Assembly (NCBI GenBank): GCA_023381515.1
Contig: JAMCQI010000088.1
Location: 1 to 57,118 of the forward strand
Direction of reading: 5' to 3'
Source: Chloroflexota bacterium
GTDB lineage: Bacteria > Chloroflexota > Anaerolineae > UBA4142
Length of the DNA stretch: 57,118 nt
The number at the start of each line of letters is the position of its first letter. The stretch's first letter is position 1. The notes under the pieces were generated by a model. That model worked only from the letters and a program-made list of their open reading frames with translations, did not search any database and had not been told where the DNA came from. The translations under genes were made by a program, and so were the position numbers. This document shows, in pieces, positions 43,674 to 51,565 of the stretch.

Positions 43674-46244
43674 ATGGACCTGGAAACGAATCTCAGCGGA
43701 CTGGAGCGAGAGCTCCTGCCGCACGAATTGGTTTATGATTGGAACGTCATGGGCGAAGCGACCCCGGCGCCATCCGGCCGCGTGCTGCTAGACGACGAGA
43801 CGCTGCGCGATGGCTTGCAGTCTCCTTCCGTCAAGACGCCCAGCATCGAGGACAAGCTGCGTCTCTTGTACTTGATGGACGAGTTGGGGATGGATACGGC
43901 AGACATCGGGCTCCCCGGGGCGGGGCCGAGCCATGTCGAGCACATGATGGCGCTCGCGCGCGAAATACGCAATCGGCGCCTGCACATTCAAGCCAACGCG
44001 GCCTGCCGCACGCTGGTCGCCGACATCGAGCCGCTCGTCCGAATCTGCGACACGCTCGGCATGCCGATCGAAGCGTCTGCCTTCATCGGGTCCAGCCCCA
44101 TTCGCCGCTATGTAGAAGAGTGGAGCCTCGATACGATGCTGCGGAATATCGAGGCCTCGATCACCTTTGCCGTCAAACACGGGCTCCCGGTAATGTTCGT
44201 CACCGAGGACACCACCCGCGCGGACCCGGAGACTCTGCGAAAGCTTAACACGGTGGCGATCGAGTGCGGCGCCAAACGCATCTGTCTTTCGGATACGGTG
44301 GGGCACGCGACTCCAGCGGGAGTCAAGAATCTCGTCGAGTTCGCAAAAAAGATTGTCGAGGCGACCGGCGAAGATGTGGGGATTGACTTTCATGGGCACA
44401 ACGACCGCGGGCTCGGGGTCATGAACGCCCTCGCGGCCATGAGTGCGGGCGCGACGCGTATCCACGCGACGGCGCTCGGGATCGGCGAACGCTGCGGCAA
44501 CTGTTCCATGGACCAGCTGCTCGTCAATATGAAACTGCTGGGTTGGATCGACAACGATCTGACCAAGCTCAAGGCCTATGCCGCGCTGGCGTCTCGTGCG
44601 ACCGACACGCCTCTGCCGGTCAACTATCCCGTTTTTGGCGCAGATGCCTTTCGCACGCAGGCCGGCGTGCACGCCGCCGCGGTCATCAAGGCATTCAATC
44701 GCGGCGAGGACTGGCTGGCGAATCGCGTTTACTCGGGGGTGCCGGCGGATATGTTTGGCTTGAAGCAGGGGATTGAGATTGGACCGATGAGCGGCGAGCA
44801 TAACGTCCGCTATTGGCTGGACCAGCGTCGGATCAAACCAACCGACGAGAACATCACGGCGATCATGAATGCGGCCAAAGAGGCACGCCGTGTACTCAAC
44901 GAGTCGGAGATTAAGGAAATCATCACAATGTCGAGCGCACCTGGTATTCTTACACATGTGGGAGACGATCTGGGGATGACGATGGCGCAAAAGATCCTCG
45001 CCGCGCATGCCGGGCTGAAAAAGGTCGAGACCGGTCAAATCATCAACGCCCAGGTCGATCTGGTCTTGGCGAACGAATTGTCCGCGGTCACGGCCATTCA
45101 AGAGTTCCGAAAAATCAAGGGCGCCACTCGCGTCTTTGATCCGAAAAAGGTCGTCATCGTCCAGGATCATTTCGTGCCCAGCAAGGACATTCGATCAGCT
45201 CAGGTCGGTCAGGTGGTACGGAAATTCGCGCAGGAGCAAAAATGCCAGTACTATGAAGTCGGGCAAGGCGGTATTGAACATGTCCTCCTGCCGGAATACG
45301 GCCTCGTAGGTCCGGGCGACCTCGTCGTCGGAGGGGACTCGCATACATGTACCTACGGCGCTCTCGGGGCTTTTGCGACGGGCGTCGGATCGACGGATGT
45401 GGCGGCGGCCTGGGCGCTCGGCGAAGTATGGCTCAAGGTGCCCCCGACGATCAAGTTGGTTTACAATGGCAAGCCAAAGAAATGGGTCAGCGGGAAAGAC
45501 TTGATCCTTTACACTATCGGGCAGATTGGCGTCGACGGCGCACGCTATGCCGCGCTTGAGTTTACCGGAGAAGCCTTTGATTATCTCGGCATGTCCGACC
45601 GCCTGACCATGGCGAACATGGCGGTTGAAGCCGGCGCCAAAGCGGGCCTCTTCCAGGTCGACCAGCGGACGATGGCCTATGTGCATGATTCGGGCGGCCA
45701 GGTGCGGGAGATCTATCATCCGGACCCGAGCGCCGAATACGCGCGAACCTACGAGTTCGACGTCAGCGAGCTCGAGCCGCAAGTCGCCGTCCCGTTCCTG
45801 CCCTCCAACGCAGTGCCGGTGTCCAAGGTGGACCCGGTTGAGATTGACCAGGTTTGCATCGGTTTTTGCACGAATGGGCGCATTGAGGACCTGCGCATCG
45901 CGGCCCAAATCCTAAAGGGGAAAAAGGTCAACCCCAAGACCCGCGTCCTCATTTTCCCAGGTACACAGAGAGTGGAGCTGCAGGCGTTCAAGGAAGGCTT
46001 GCTGCAGAGTTTGGTCGAGGCAGGGTGTACGCTGAACCCGCCCACCTGCGGGCCGTGCATCGGGGGCCAGTTAGGCGTTCTCGGCGATGGCGAGAAATGC
46101 GTCTCCACCTCGAACCGCAATTTCAAAGGCCGCATGGGCGCGGTGGACAGCCAGGTATTCCTTGCCAGCCCGGCCGTCGCCGCTGCCACAGCTATTCTGG
46201 GCCGAATCGCTTCACCGGAAGAAGCGAGTTCAATGAGCCAATAA
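43674..46244 (+). CDS. Fusion: alkylmalate (isopropylmalate/homocitrate) synthase + LeuC-type dehydratase large subunit
   Basis: The 856-aa single polypeptide has residues ~35-410 as a DRE-TIM (HMGL-like) acyltransferase. LLDDETLRDGLQ and HGHND (240-244) supply the metal site. The LeuA regulatory domain is missing. After a short linker (NESEIKEIITMSSAPGILTH), residues ~433-845 are a full aconitase-family large subunit. GGDSHTCTYGALGAFATGVG, FCTNGRIEDLR (Cys732) and TCGPCIGG (Cys792, Cys795) supply the cluster ligands. It would condense a 2-oxoacid with acetyl-CoA and, with the LeuD product at 46397, isomerise the product. I do not know this fusion from characterised systems. The protein ends MSQ inside an intergenic repeat. 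GGAGG lies 5 nt before the ATG. Confidence 0.9.
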   Translation: MDLETNLSGLERELLPHELVYDWNVMGEATPAPSGRVLLDDETLRDGLQSPSVKTPSIEDKLRLLYLMDELGMDTADIGLPGAGPSHVEHMMALAREIRNRRLHIQANAACRTLVADIEPLVRICDTLGMPIEASAFIGSSPIRRYVEEWSLDTMLRNIEASITFAVKHGLPVMFVTEDTTRADPETLRKLNTVAIECGAKRICLSDTVGHATPAGVKNLVEFAKKIVEATGEDVGIDFHGHNDRGLGVMNALAAMSAGATRIHATALGIGERCGNCSMDQLLVNMKLLGWIDNDLTKLKAYAALASRATDTPLPVNYPVFGADAFRTQAGVHAAAVIKAFNRGEDWLANRVYSGVPADMFGLKQGIEIGPMSGEHNVRYWLDQRRIKPTDENITAIMNAAKEARRVLNESEIKEIITMSSAPGILTHVGDDLGMTMAQKILAAHAGLKKVETGQIINAQVDLVLANELSAVTAIQEFRKIKGATRVFDPKKVVIVQDHFVPSKDIRSAQVGQVVRKFAQEQKCQYYEVGQGGIEHVLLPEYGLVGPGDLVVGGDSHTCTYGALGAFATGVGSTDVAAAWALGEVWLKVPPTIKLVYNGKPKKWVSGKDLILYTIGQIGVDGARYAALEFTGEAFDYLGMSDRLTMANMAVEAGAKAGLFQVDQRTMAYVHDSGGQVREIYHPDPSAEYARTYEFDVSELEPQVAVPFLPSNAVPVSKVDPVEIDQVCIGFCTNGRIEDLRIAAQILKGKKVNPKTRVLIFPGTQRVELQAFKEGLLQSLVEAGCTLNPPTCGPCIGGQLGVLGDGEKCVSTSNRNFKGRMGAVDSQVFLASPAVAAATAILGRIASPEEASSMSQ

Positions 46245-46390
46245 ACCAATACGCCAATGAACCAATGAGGTCAAGGTTTCAGGTTACAGGTTCAAGGTTC
46301 GAAGTAGGCCGACCCCGAGCTCGAACGTTGAACCTGGAACGTCGAACGTGAAACCTTGGGCGGATCCTGAAACCTTGAACCTTGAAAAGG
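46231..46390 (+). repeat. Composite repeat region between the fusion gene and leuD
   Basis: CAATGAGCCAATAAACCAAT...CCAATGAACCAATGAG (46231-46269) holds four CCAAT copies of the element also seen at 13941 and 49940. The last codons of the fusion gene and its stop are inside it. Then AAGGTT-type repeats form inverted pairs: TCAAGGTTTCAGG (46271-46283) is complementary to 46366-46378, and GTTCAAGGTT to 46371-46380. A large hairpin of about 110 nt could form just ahead of the leuD ribosome-binding site. Confidence 0.7.
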
Positions 46391-46396
46391 AGAACC

Positions 46397-46927
46397 ATGC
46401 CTATCATCGGACGCGTGTGGAAGTATGGCGCGAATGTCGATACGGATTTGATCATCGCAGGTCGCTACTGCAATATGACGGATGCCAAGGATCTGGGCGC
46501 GCACTGCATGGAGGATCTGGATCCGAGCTTCTCCACGCAGGTGCGCGCGGGAGACATCATCGTCGCGGATTCCAACTTTGGGTGCGGTTCCTCGCGCGAG
46601 GTCGCTCCGGTCGCGATTAAAGGTGCAGGCGTCAGCGCGGTCATCGCGGCCAACTTTGCGCGCATCTTTTATCGGAACGCGATCAATATCGGACTGCCCA
46701 TCTTTGAGTCGCCCGAGGCGGCCGCGGCGATCGAGCAAGGGCATCGCGTCGAAATCGATCCGGCCGCCGGAGTCATTCACGACTTGGATACGGACCAAAA
46801 GTTCCGCTCCGCGCCTTTTCCCGAATTCATGCAGATGATCATGGACAGGGGCGGGCTCTTGGGTTACGTGGAAGAACGGTTGGCGCAGCAAAAAGAAGGG
46901 GCGATGATGCCCAAGAGCGAAGGATAA
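46397..46927 (+). CDS. leuD: 3-isopropylmalate/homoaconitate-type dehydratase small subunit
   Basis: The 176-aa LeuD-family subunit has GANVDTDLIIAGRY, GDIIVADSNFGCGSSREVAPVAIK and ARIFYRNAINIGLP, all canonical. The loop that helps set substrate choice reads RYCNMTDAKDL, with Cys where bacterial LeuD commonly has Leu (RYLNxTD). It must complement the LeuC half of the fusion encoded just upstream. The spacing of ~150 bp, filled with repeats, is unusual for a LeuCD pair. AAAGGAG lies 5 nt before the ATG. Confidence 0.9.
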   Translation: MPIIGRVWKYGANVDTDLIIAGRYCNMTDAKDLGAHCMEDLDPSFSTQVRAGDIIVADSNFGCGSSREVAPVAIKGAGVSAVIAANFARIFYRNAINIGLPIFESPEAAAAIEQGHRVEIDPAAGVIHDLDTDQKFRSAPFPEFMQMIMDRGGLLGYVEERLAQQKEGAMMPKSEG

Positions 46928-46950
46928 AAAGCATCTGAAGAGGGATGGCC

Positions 46951-48441
46951 ATGAACATTGCTCAAAGTGTAGAGCGCGCTGCCAAGTTCTTCCCCGACCG
47001 CGCTGCTGTCGTTTTCGAGGGGGCGACCCTAACCTATGGTGAATTGAATTCGCGGGCCAACCGGTTGGCCAACGCTCTCAGAGCGAACGGAGTGCAGCGC
47101 GGTGACCGGGTCGCGCTGTACCTGCCCAACATTCCAGAATTCCCTCTGGCCTATATTGCGGTCCAAAAGGTGGGAGCAGTAGCTGTATCCGTCAATTCGA
47201 TGTTCAAGTCGGGGGAACTGGAGTATATCCTCAACGACTCCGGATCGGTCGCTCTTTTCACGACAAGTGATCTCGTTCCGAATGTGCCGCGGGCAGAGTG
47301 TCCCGCGCTCAAGCATATCGTCGTGTCCGGAGGGGATGCCCAGGGCCATGTTGCGCTTGACGATTGGCTTGCCAAGGGCGGGAGCGAGGGGCATGCCGCG
47401 GACATGAATCCGGATGAGCCCGCGGCCATCCTTTACACGTCGGGAACCACGGGTTTCCCCAAGGGCGCCACTCTCACCCATGGCAACGTGGTCTCCAACA
47501 CCTACGCGACGGTGCATCACAGCGGCTTTAAGCCGGACGATCGAATGATTCTGTTCTTGCCGGCGACGCACGTGTTCGGCCAGGACTTTATCATGAACTC
47601 GACGTTCCTGGCTTGTGCAAGCCTCCACCTGTTTCGCCGATTTGTGGCAGACGAGGTCCTGAGCGCGATCCAGCGCGACCATATCAGCATGTTCTTTGGC
47701 GTGCCGACGATCTATATCAACTTGTTGAACATGGATTTGTCCAAGTACGATCTCTCTTCCATCCGATACGACTTTTCGGCGGCAGCCACGATGCCTCGCG
47801 AGATCAGCAAAGCTTGGACCGAGCGTTTTGGGCGCCCCATCTTCGAAGGGTACGGACTTTCGGAAAGCTCGCCATTCGCTTGCTACAATCATGATTTCCG
47901 CCACAAGTTCGGCAGCGTGGGGACCGCGATCGAGAATTTCGAGCTCAAGATCTTTGACGAGAATGACCGGGAAGCGCCGCTGGGGCAATGGGGCGAGATT
48001 GTCATCCGCGGCCCCGGCGTGATGAAGGGTTATTGGAACAAGCCGGAGGACACTGCCTGGACTCTGCGGACCGGATGGCTGCATTCCGGCGACATTGGCA
48101 CGATGGACGACGAGGGCTATATCTTTATCGTGGACCGCGTCAAGGACATGATCAACGCGGCCGGTTTCAAGATCTGGCCGGCGGAGGTGGAGCAGATCTT
48201 GTACAAGCATCCGGCGGTGAAAGAGGTGGCCGTCTATGGCGTCAAAGACCCTGTCAAAGGGGAAGCGGTCAAAGCGGCGATTGTCCTGAAACAGGGAGCC
48301 ACCTGCACGAGCGAAGAGATTATCGAGTTCTGCCGGTCCCGCCTGGCGGTTTACAAGGCGCCCGCCTCTGTGGATTTTCTCTCGGACCTGCCGCGGAATG
48401 CCACGGGCAAGATACTGAAGCGTGTCCTCAGGGCGGAGTGA
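46951..48441 (+). CDS. AMP-forming acyl-CoA ligase (copy 2)
   Basis: The 496-aa ANL-superfamily ligase has YTSGTTGFPKGATLTHGN, EGYGLSESSP, VDRVKDMINAAGFKIWPAEVE and PRNATGKILKR with the catalytic lysine. It is not a close duplicate of the ligase at 40230. It is placed inside the 2-oxoacid elongation gene set, between leuD and a thioesterase, so its acid may be produced or consumed there. The ATG at 46951 is preferred over 46945 because GAAGAGGG sits 6-7 nt upstream. Confidence 0.88.
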   Translation: MNIAQSVERAAKFFPDRAAVVFEGATLTYGELNSRANRLANALRANGVQRGDRVALYLPNIPEFPLAYIAVQKVGAVAVSVNSMFKSGELEYILNDSGSVALFTTSDLVPNVPRAECPALKHIVVSGGDAQGHVALDDWLAKGGSEGHAADMNPDEPAAILYTSGTTGFPKGATLTHGNVVSNTYATVHHSGFKPDDRMILFLPATHVFGQDFIMNSTFLACASLHLFRRFVADEVLSAIQRDHISMFFGVPTIYINLLNMDLSKYDLSSIRYDFSAAATMPREISKAWTERFGRPIFEGYGLSESSPFACYNHDFRHKFGSVGTAIENFELKIFDENDREAPLGQWGEIVIRGPGVMKGYWNKPEDTAWTLRTGWLHSGDIGTMDDEGYIFIVDRVKDMINAAGFKIWPAEVEQILYKHPAVKEVAVYGVKDPVKGEAVKAAIVLKQGATCTSEEIIEFCRSRLAVYKAPASVDFLSDLPRNATGKILKRVLRAE

Positions 48442-48445
48442 GTAA

Positions 48446-48871
48446 ATGGAGAAATACAAATTCCACCTGCCGCTCACTGTCCGTTTTGCAGAAACGGACC
48501 TCCAGGGGCACGTCTTTTTTGGACATTATTTGACCTACTTTGACGAGGCGCTCACCGGCTATATGCACGCGATCGGGTGTACGTACAAGGACTTGGTCGA
48601 AGTCAATACCGACCTGTACTATATTCGGACCGAGTGCGATTTCAAGTCGGAAGCGTTCTTTGAAGATGTGCTCAACGTACATGCACGGGTAGGCCAGATC
48701 GGCAATTCGAGCCTCCCTTTTGAATTCGCTGCTTTCAAGGCACAGAATGACGAACTGGTGGCGACGGGCAAGATTATTAGCGTCACCGTGGATTTGAAAA
48801 CGAAAAAACCCGTGCGTGTCCCTGAGGTGATGCGGGCGGCCGTGGCAAGATACGAAGAAAAAGGAGAATGA
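48446..48871 (+). CDS. 4-hydroxybenzoyl-CoA thioesterase-like hotdog protein
   Basis: The 141-aa protein of the 4HBT/YbgC family has VRFAETDLQGHVFFGHYLTYFDE near the N terminus, containing the conserved Asp and the HVFFGHYL active-site segment. YIRTECDFKSEAFFED follows. It hydrolyses short or aromatic acyl-CoAs. It starts 4 bp after the ligase stop and overlaps the next gene by 4 bp (ATGA), so ligase, thioesterase and dehydrogenase are translationally coupled. A ligase and a thioesterase side by side could set the CoA/acid balance. Confidence 0.85.
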   Translation: MEKYKFHLPLTVRFAETDLQGHVFFGHYLTYFDEALTGYMHAIGCTYKDLVEVNTDLYYIRTECDFKSEAFFEDVLNVHARVGQIGNSSLPFEFAAFKAQNDELVATGKIISVTVDLKTKKPVRVPEVMRAAVARYEEKGE

Positions 48872-49926
48872 TGAAGACCTACAAGATTGGCGTGGTGGCC
48901 GGTGACGGGATTGGGCCTGAGGTGATTCGGGAAGGATTGAAAGTGCTCAACGCCGTTGCGGCAGTCGAGAAATTCAAATACGAGCTGGTCATGTATCCCT
49001 GGGGGAGCGAACGGTATCTGGCGACCGGCGAAGCCTGCCCCGCGAATGTCGTCGACGAGTACCATAAGCTCGACGCGATTCTGCTCGGCGCGATCGGCGA
49101 CCCACGCTGCCCGACCGGCGTTGTGGAGCATGCCGTGATCATGACGATGCGGGTGGGCCTGGACCTTTACGTGAATCTGCGCCCGATCACATTGTATGCC
49201 GAGCACCTCTGCCCCCTGAAGGACAAGAAACCCGAGGACATTGACATGGTCGTGTGTCGGGAAAACACCGAGGATGCGTATACGGGGCCCTGGGGCTTGA
49301 CAAAGAAAGGGACTCCCGACGAAATCGCGACTTCACTCATGCTCTATACTCGCAAGGGGACTGAGCGAATTATCCGGTATGCTTTTGAGACGTGCCGCGC
49401 CCGCAACAAGAAGAAAAAGATCACGATGGTGGACAAGGCGAATGCGATCCGGGCACATGATCTCTGGACGCGGACGTTCCAGGAGGTGGCCCGCGAGTAT
49501 CCGGATATTACCACGGACCACGCGTATGTGGACGCCACCTGCATGTGGATGATCAAGACCCCAGAGTACTATGATGTGGTCGTCACGACGAATCTTTTTG
49601 GGGACATTATCACCGACCTGGGCGCTATGCTTCAGGGGGGTATGGGGATTGCGGCCAGCGGCAATATCCACCCGGGGCAGGTCTCGATGTTCGAGCCGAT
49701 CCACGGGAGCGCGCCCAAGTATGCGGGCAAGAATGTCGCGAACCCGGTGGCGACGGTCAACGCCGTCGCGATGATGCTCGATTACTTGGGCGAAAAGAGC
49801 GCGGCTCAATGCATCGACGGCGCGGTGCGCCGGCTGCTTTCGTCCAAGCGCATCCCATCGGTGGATGCGCGCAGCGGCCTCAGCACGACGGAAATCGGAG
49901 ATATGGTGGCGCGCGAAGTCAGTTAG
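48868..49926 (+). CDS. 3-isopropylmalate/homoisocitrate-type dehydrogenase
   Basis: The 352-aa beta-decarboxylating dehydrogenase has KIGVVAGDGIGPEV, VNLRPI with a substrate arginine, VVCRENTEDAYTG, VTTNLFGDIITDLGAMLQGG and MFEPIHGSAPKYAGKN. It would act on the 3-alkylmalate formed by the LeuCD-type isomerase, giving a 2-oxoacid one carbon longer plus CO2 and NADH. VVEHAVIMTMRVGLDLYVNL differs from the LeuB substrate helix, so substrate may not be isopropylmalate. It differs from the paralogue at 3054. An alternative start is the ATG at 48871. Confidence 0.88.
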   Translation: MMKTYKIGVVAGDGIGPEVIREGLKVLNAVAAVEKFKYELVMYPWGSERYLATGEACPANVVDEYHKLDAILLGAIGDPRCPTGVVEHAVIMTMRVGLDLYVNLRPITLYAEHLCPLKDKKPEDIDMVVCRENTEDAYTGPWGLTKKGTPDEIATSLMLYTRKGTERIIRYAFETCRARNKKKKITMVDKANAIRAHDLWTRTFQEVAREYPDITTDHAYVDATCMWMIKTPEYYDVVVTTNLFGDIITDLGAMLQGGMGIAASGNIHPGQVSMFEPIHGSAPKYAGKNVANPVATVNAVAMMLDYLGEKSAAQCIDGAVRRLLSSKRIPSVDARSGLSTTEIGDMVAREVS

Positions 49927-49939
49927 GAACAAAACACTA

Positions 49940-49975
49940 GTTCTTTGGCCCATTGGCCTGTTGGCTCATTGAACC
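49940..49975 (+). repeat. CCATTGGCCTGTTGGCTCATTG-type intergenic repeat
   Basis: Between the dehydrogenase stop and the MFS gene, GCCCATTGGCC and TTGGCTCATTGAAC repeat the dispersed motif seen at 13941 and 46231, here in the opposite orientation to 46231. The copies lie just before the SD of the next gene. Confidence 0.6.
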
Positions 49976-49987
49976 GGAGGTTCCGCG

Positions 49988-51256
49988 ATGGACCAGACAG
50001 CCAAGACGGCTGTAGTCAGGGCACAATCGCACCTTCACTATGGCCTCGTGATGTTGGGCGCGATCATCTTAGCCGTGTTCAGCTCGCTCGGACTAGCCCG
50101 TTTTGGGTACACGAGCATACTGCCAGCCATGCAGGATGCGCTCAAACTGAGCAACACTCAGACGGGCGAACTGCAATCCTGGAACCTGATCGGCTATTTG
50201 CTCGCCGTCGTCGTGGCAGGCATACTTGCGGCCAAGTACGGCCCAAGGGTCGTCATCTCCGTGTCGCTGGTAATCGTGGCGGCAGCCATGCTGGCGACCG
50301 GTGTCTTTCCGAGCTTTGAGGCAGCGCGACTGGGGCGCTTTTTTGCCGGAGTGGGCGGCGGAGGCGGGAACGTGCCCTCGATGGGGCTCGTCTCCGCCTG
50401 GTTCGGAACCAAGCGCCGGGGCCTGGCATCCGGAGTTGGGGTTGCCGGATCAAGCGTTGGCTTGATGGTCACCGGGCCGCTCATCCCTGCAATTTTGGGC
50501 CGATACGGTCCGGAAGGCTGGAGGGTGAGCTGGTATGCGCTCGGTGCGCTTGGGCTGGTGGTTTTTGTCGTTTGCGCGTTGCTGCTGCGCAACCGACCCG
50601 AGGAGGTGGGCCTGACGCCGGTCGGGGAAAGTCAAGCAGAGAGTTCTGCGAGGACGGCCGAAAAAAAGGCATCTGCTCTCGATTGGGGACTGGTCTACAA
50701 ATCGCGTCTCCTGTGGCAGCTCGCGATCATCTATTTTGCTTTCGGCTTTGCGTACGTCATCTATTCGACCTTTTTTATAAGGTATCTCGTCAAGGAAGCG
50801 GGATTCACTTCGGCGGGAGCCGGCACCCTGTGGTTCGAAATCGGGGTCCTGACGACGATCAGCGGTTTTCTCTGGGGGAGTGTCTCGGACCGCTGGGGGA
50901 GAAGAGCCGGGCTCGTGATTGTGTTTTGCCTCCAAGGCCTGTCGTTTCTGACATTCGGATTAAGCCGCGAACTGCCCGCGGTGTACTTTTCCTCAGCCCT
51001 CTTTGGCATCACGGCGTGGAGCGTACCGGCGCTAATGGCGGCCCTCTCCGGTGACGTTTTCGGCAGCCGGCTGGCACCGGCCGCCCTTGGATTGGTAACG
51101 GTCGTGTTTGGCATCGGCCAAGCGTTGGCGCCTTATGTCGCCGGTGCGATCGCCGATGCGACCCTTTCCTTCTCGCTGGCGTTCATCATTGCGGGCGTTG
51201 TCTCGCTCCTTGGCGCCGCGGGATCGCTCACCGTACGAGTCTCTCGAGCCACGTAG
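49988..51256 (+). CDS. MFS transporter (YbfB/OxlT-like)
   Basis: The 422-aa major-facilitator protein has 12 likely membrane segments. The conserved inter-helix motif around GILAAKYGPRVVI (between helices 2 and 3) and GRFFAGVGGGGGNVPSMGL in helix 4 are visible. SDRWGRRAGLVIVFC is the second-half equivalent. It resembles monocarboxylate/oxalate-type antiporters and YbfB proteins. Placed at the end of the operon it probably exports or imports an organic acid of the pathway, for example an arylacetate or an end-product acid. GGAGG (49977-49981) precedes the ATG. Confidence 0.88.
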   Translation: MDQTAKTAVVRAQSHLHYGLVMLGAIILAVFSSLGLARFGYTSILPAMQDALKLSNTQTGELQSWNLIGYLLAVVVAGILAAKYGPRVVISVSLVIVAAAMLATGVFPSFEAARLGRFFAGVGGGGGNVPSMGLVSAWFGTKRRGLASGVGVAGSSVGLMVTGPLIPAILGRYGPEGWRVSWYALGALGLVVFVVCALLLRNRPEEVGLTPVGESQAESSARTAEKKASALDWGLVYKSRLLWQLAIIYFAFGFAYVIYSTFFIRYLVKEAGFTSAGAGTLWFEIGVLTTISGFLWGSVSDRWGRRAGLVIVFCLQGLSFLTFGLSRELPAVYFSSALFGITAWSVPALMAALSGDVFGSRLAPAALGLVTVVFGIGQALAPYVAGAIADATLSFSLAFIIAGVVSLLGAAGSLTVRVSRAT

Positions 51257-51289
51257 TCAAAAAACTGTAGATCGGCGGAGGAGAAACTC

Positions 51290-51535
51290 ATGCAATCGAA
51301 TCGGACCATGGGCATCATCGTCATGGTAGTCAGTCTCATTCTCGTGTGCTGTCTGTGCCCGTTGGTGGCCGATTACGCGAGCCTATCGGCAGGTAATGGA
51401 AACATCGGCGCGCTCTACGCGCATGTCGGCGGCAGTCCTGCGATCGCCGTGCAATTACTGTGCTCGTTCGTTCTCGCTCTGGTTCTGCTCGTCGTGGGCA
51501 TTGTGATGCTCCTCCGCCGCGAGCCCACCGCGTAA
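51290..51535 (+). CDS. Small two-helix membrane protein
   Basis: The 81-aa product has two hydrophobic segments (~8-28 and ~54-74) separated by a loop with SAGNGNIGALYAHVGGSP and ends with LLRREPTA. CCLC in the first helix is notable. No family is recognised. GGAGGAG lies 5-10 nt before the ATG, so translation is likely. It sits 33 bp after the transporter gene and 30 bp before the flavoprotein gene. Confidence 0.6.
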   Translation: MQSNRTMGIIVMVVSLILVCCLCPLVADYASLSAGNGNIGALYAHVGGSPAIAVQLLCSFVLALVLLVVGIVMLLRREPTA

Positions 51536-51565
51536 AGCGGAACGGGGAAAAGTGGAGACCAGAAT

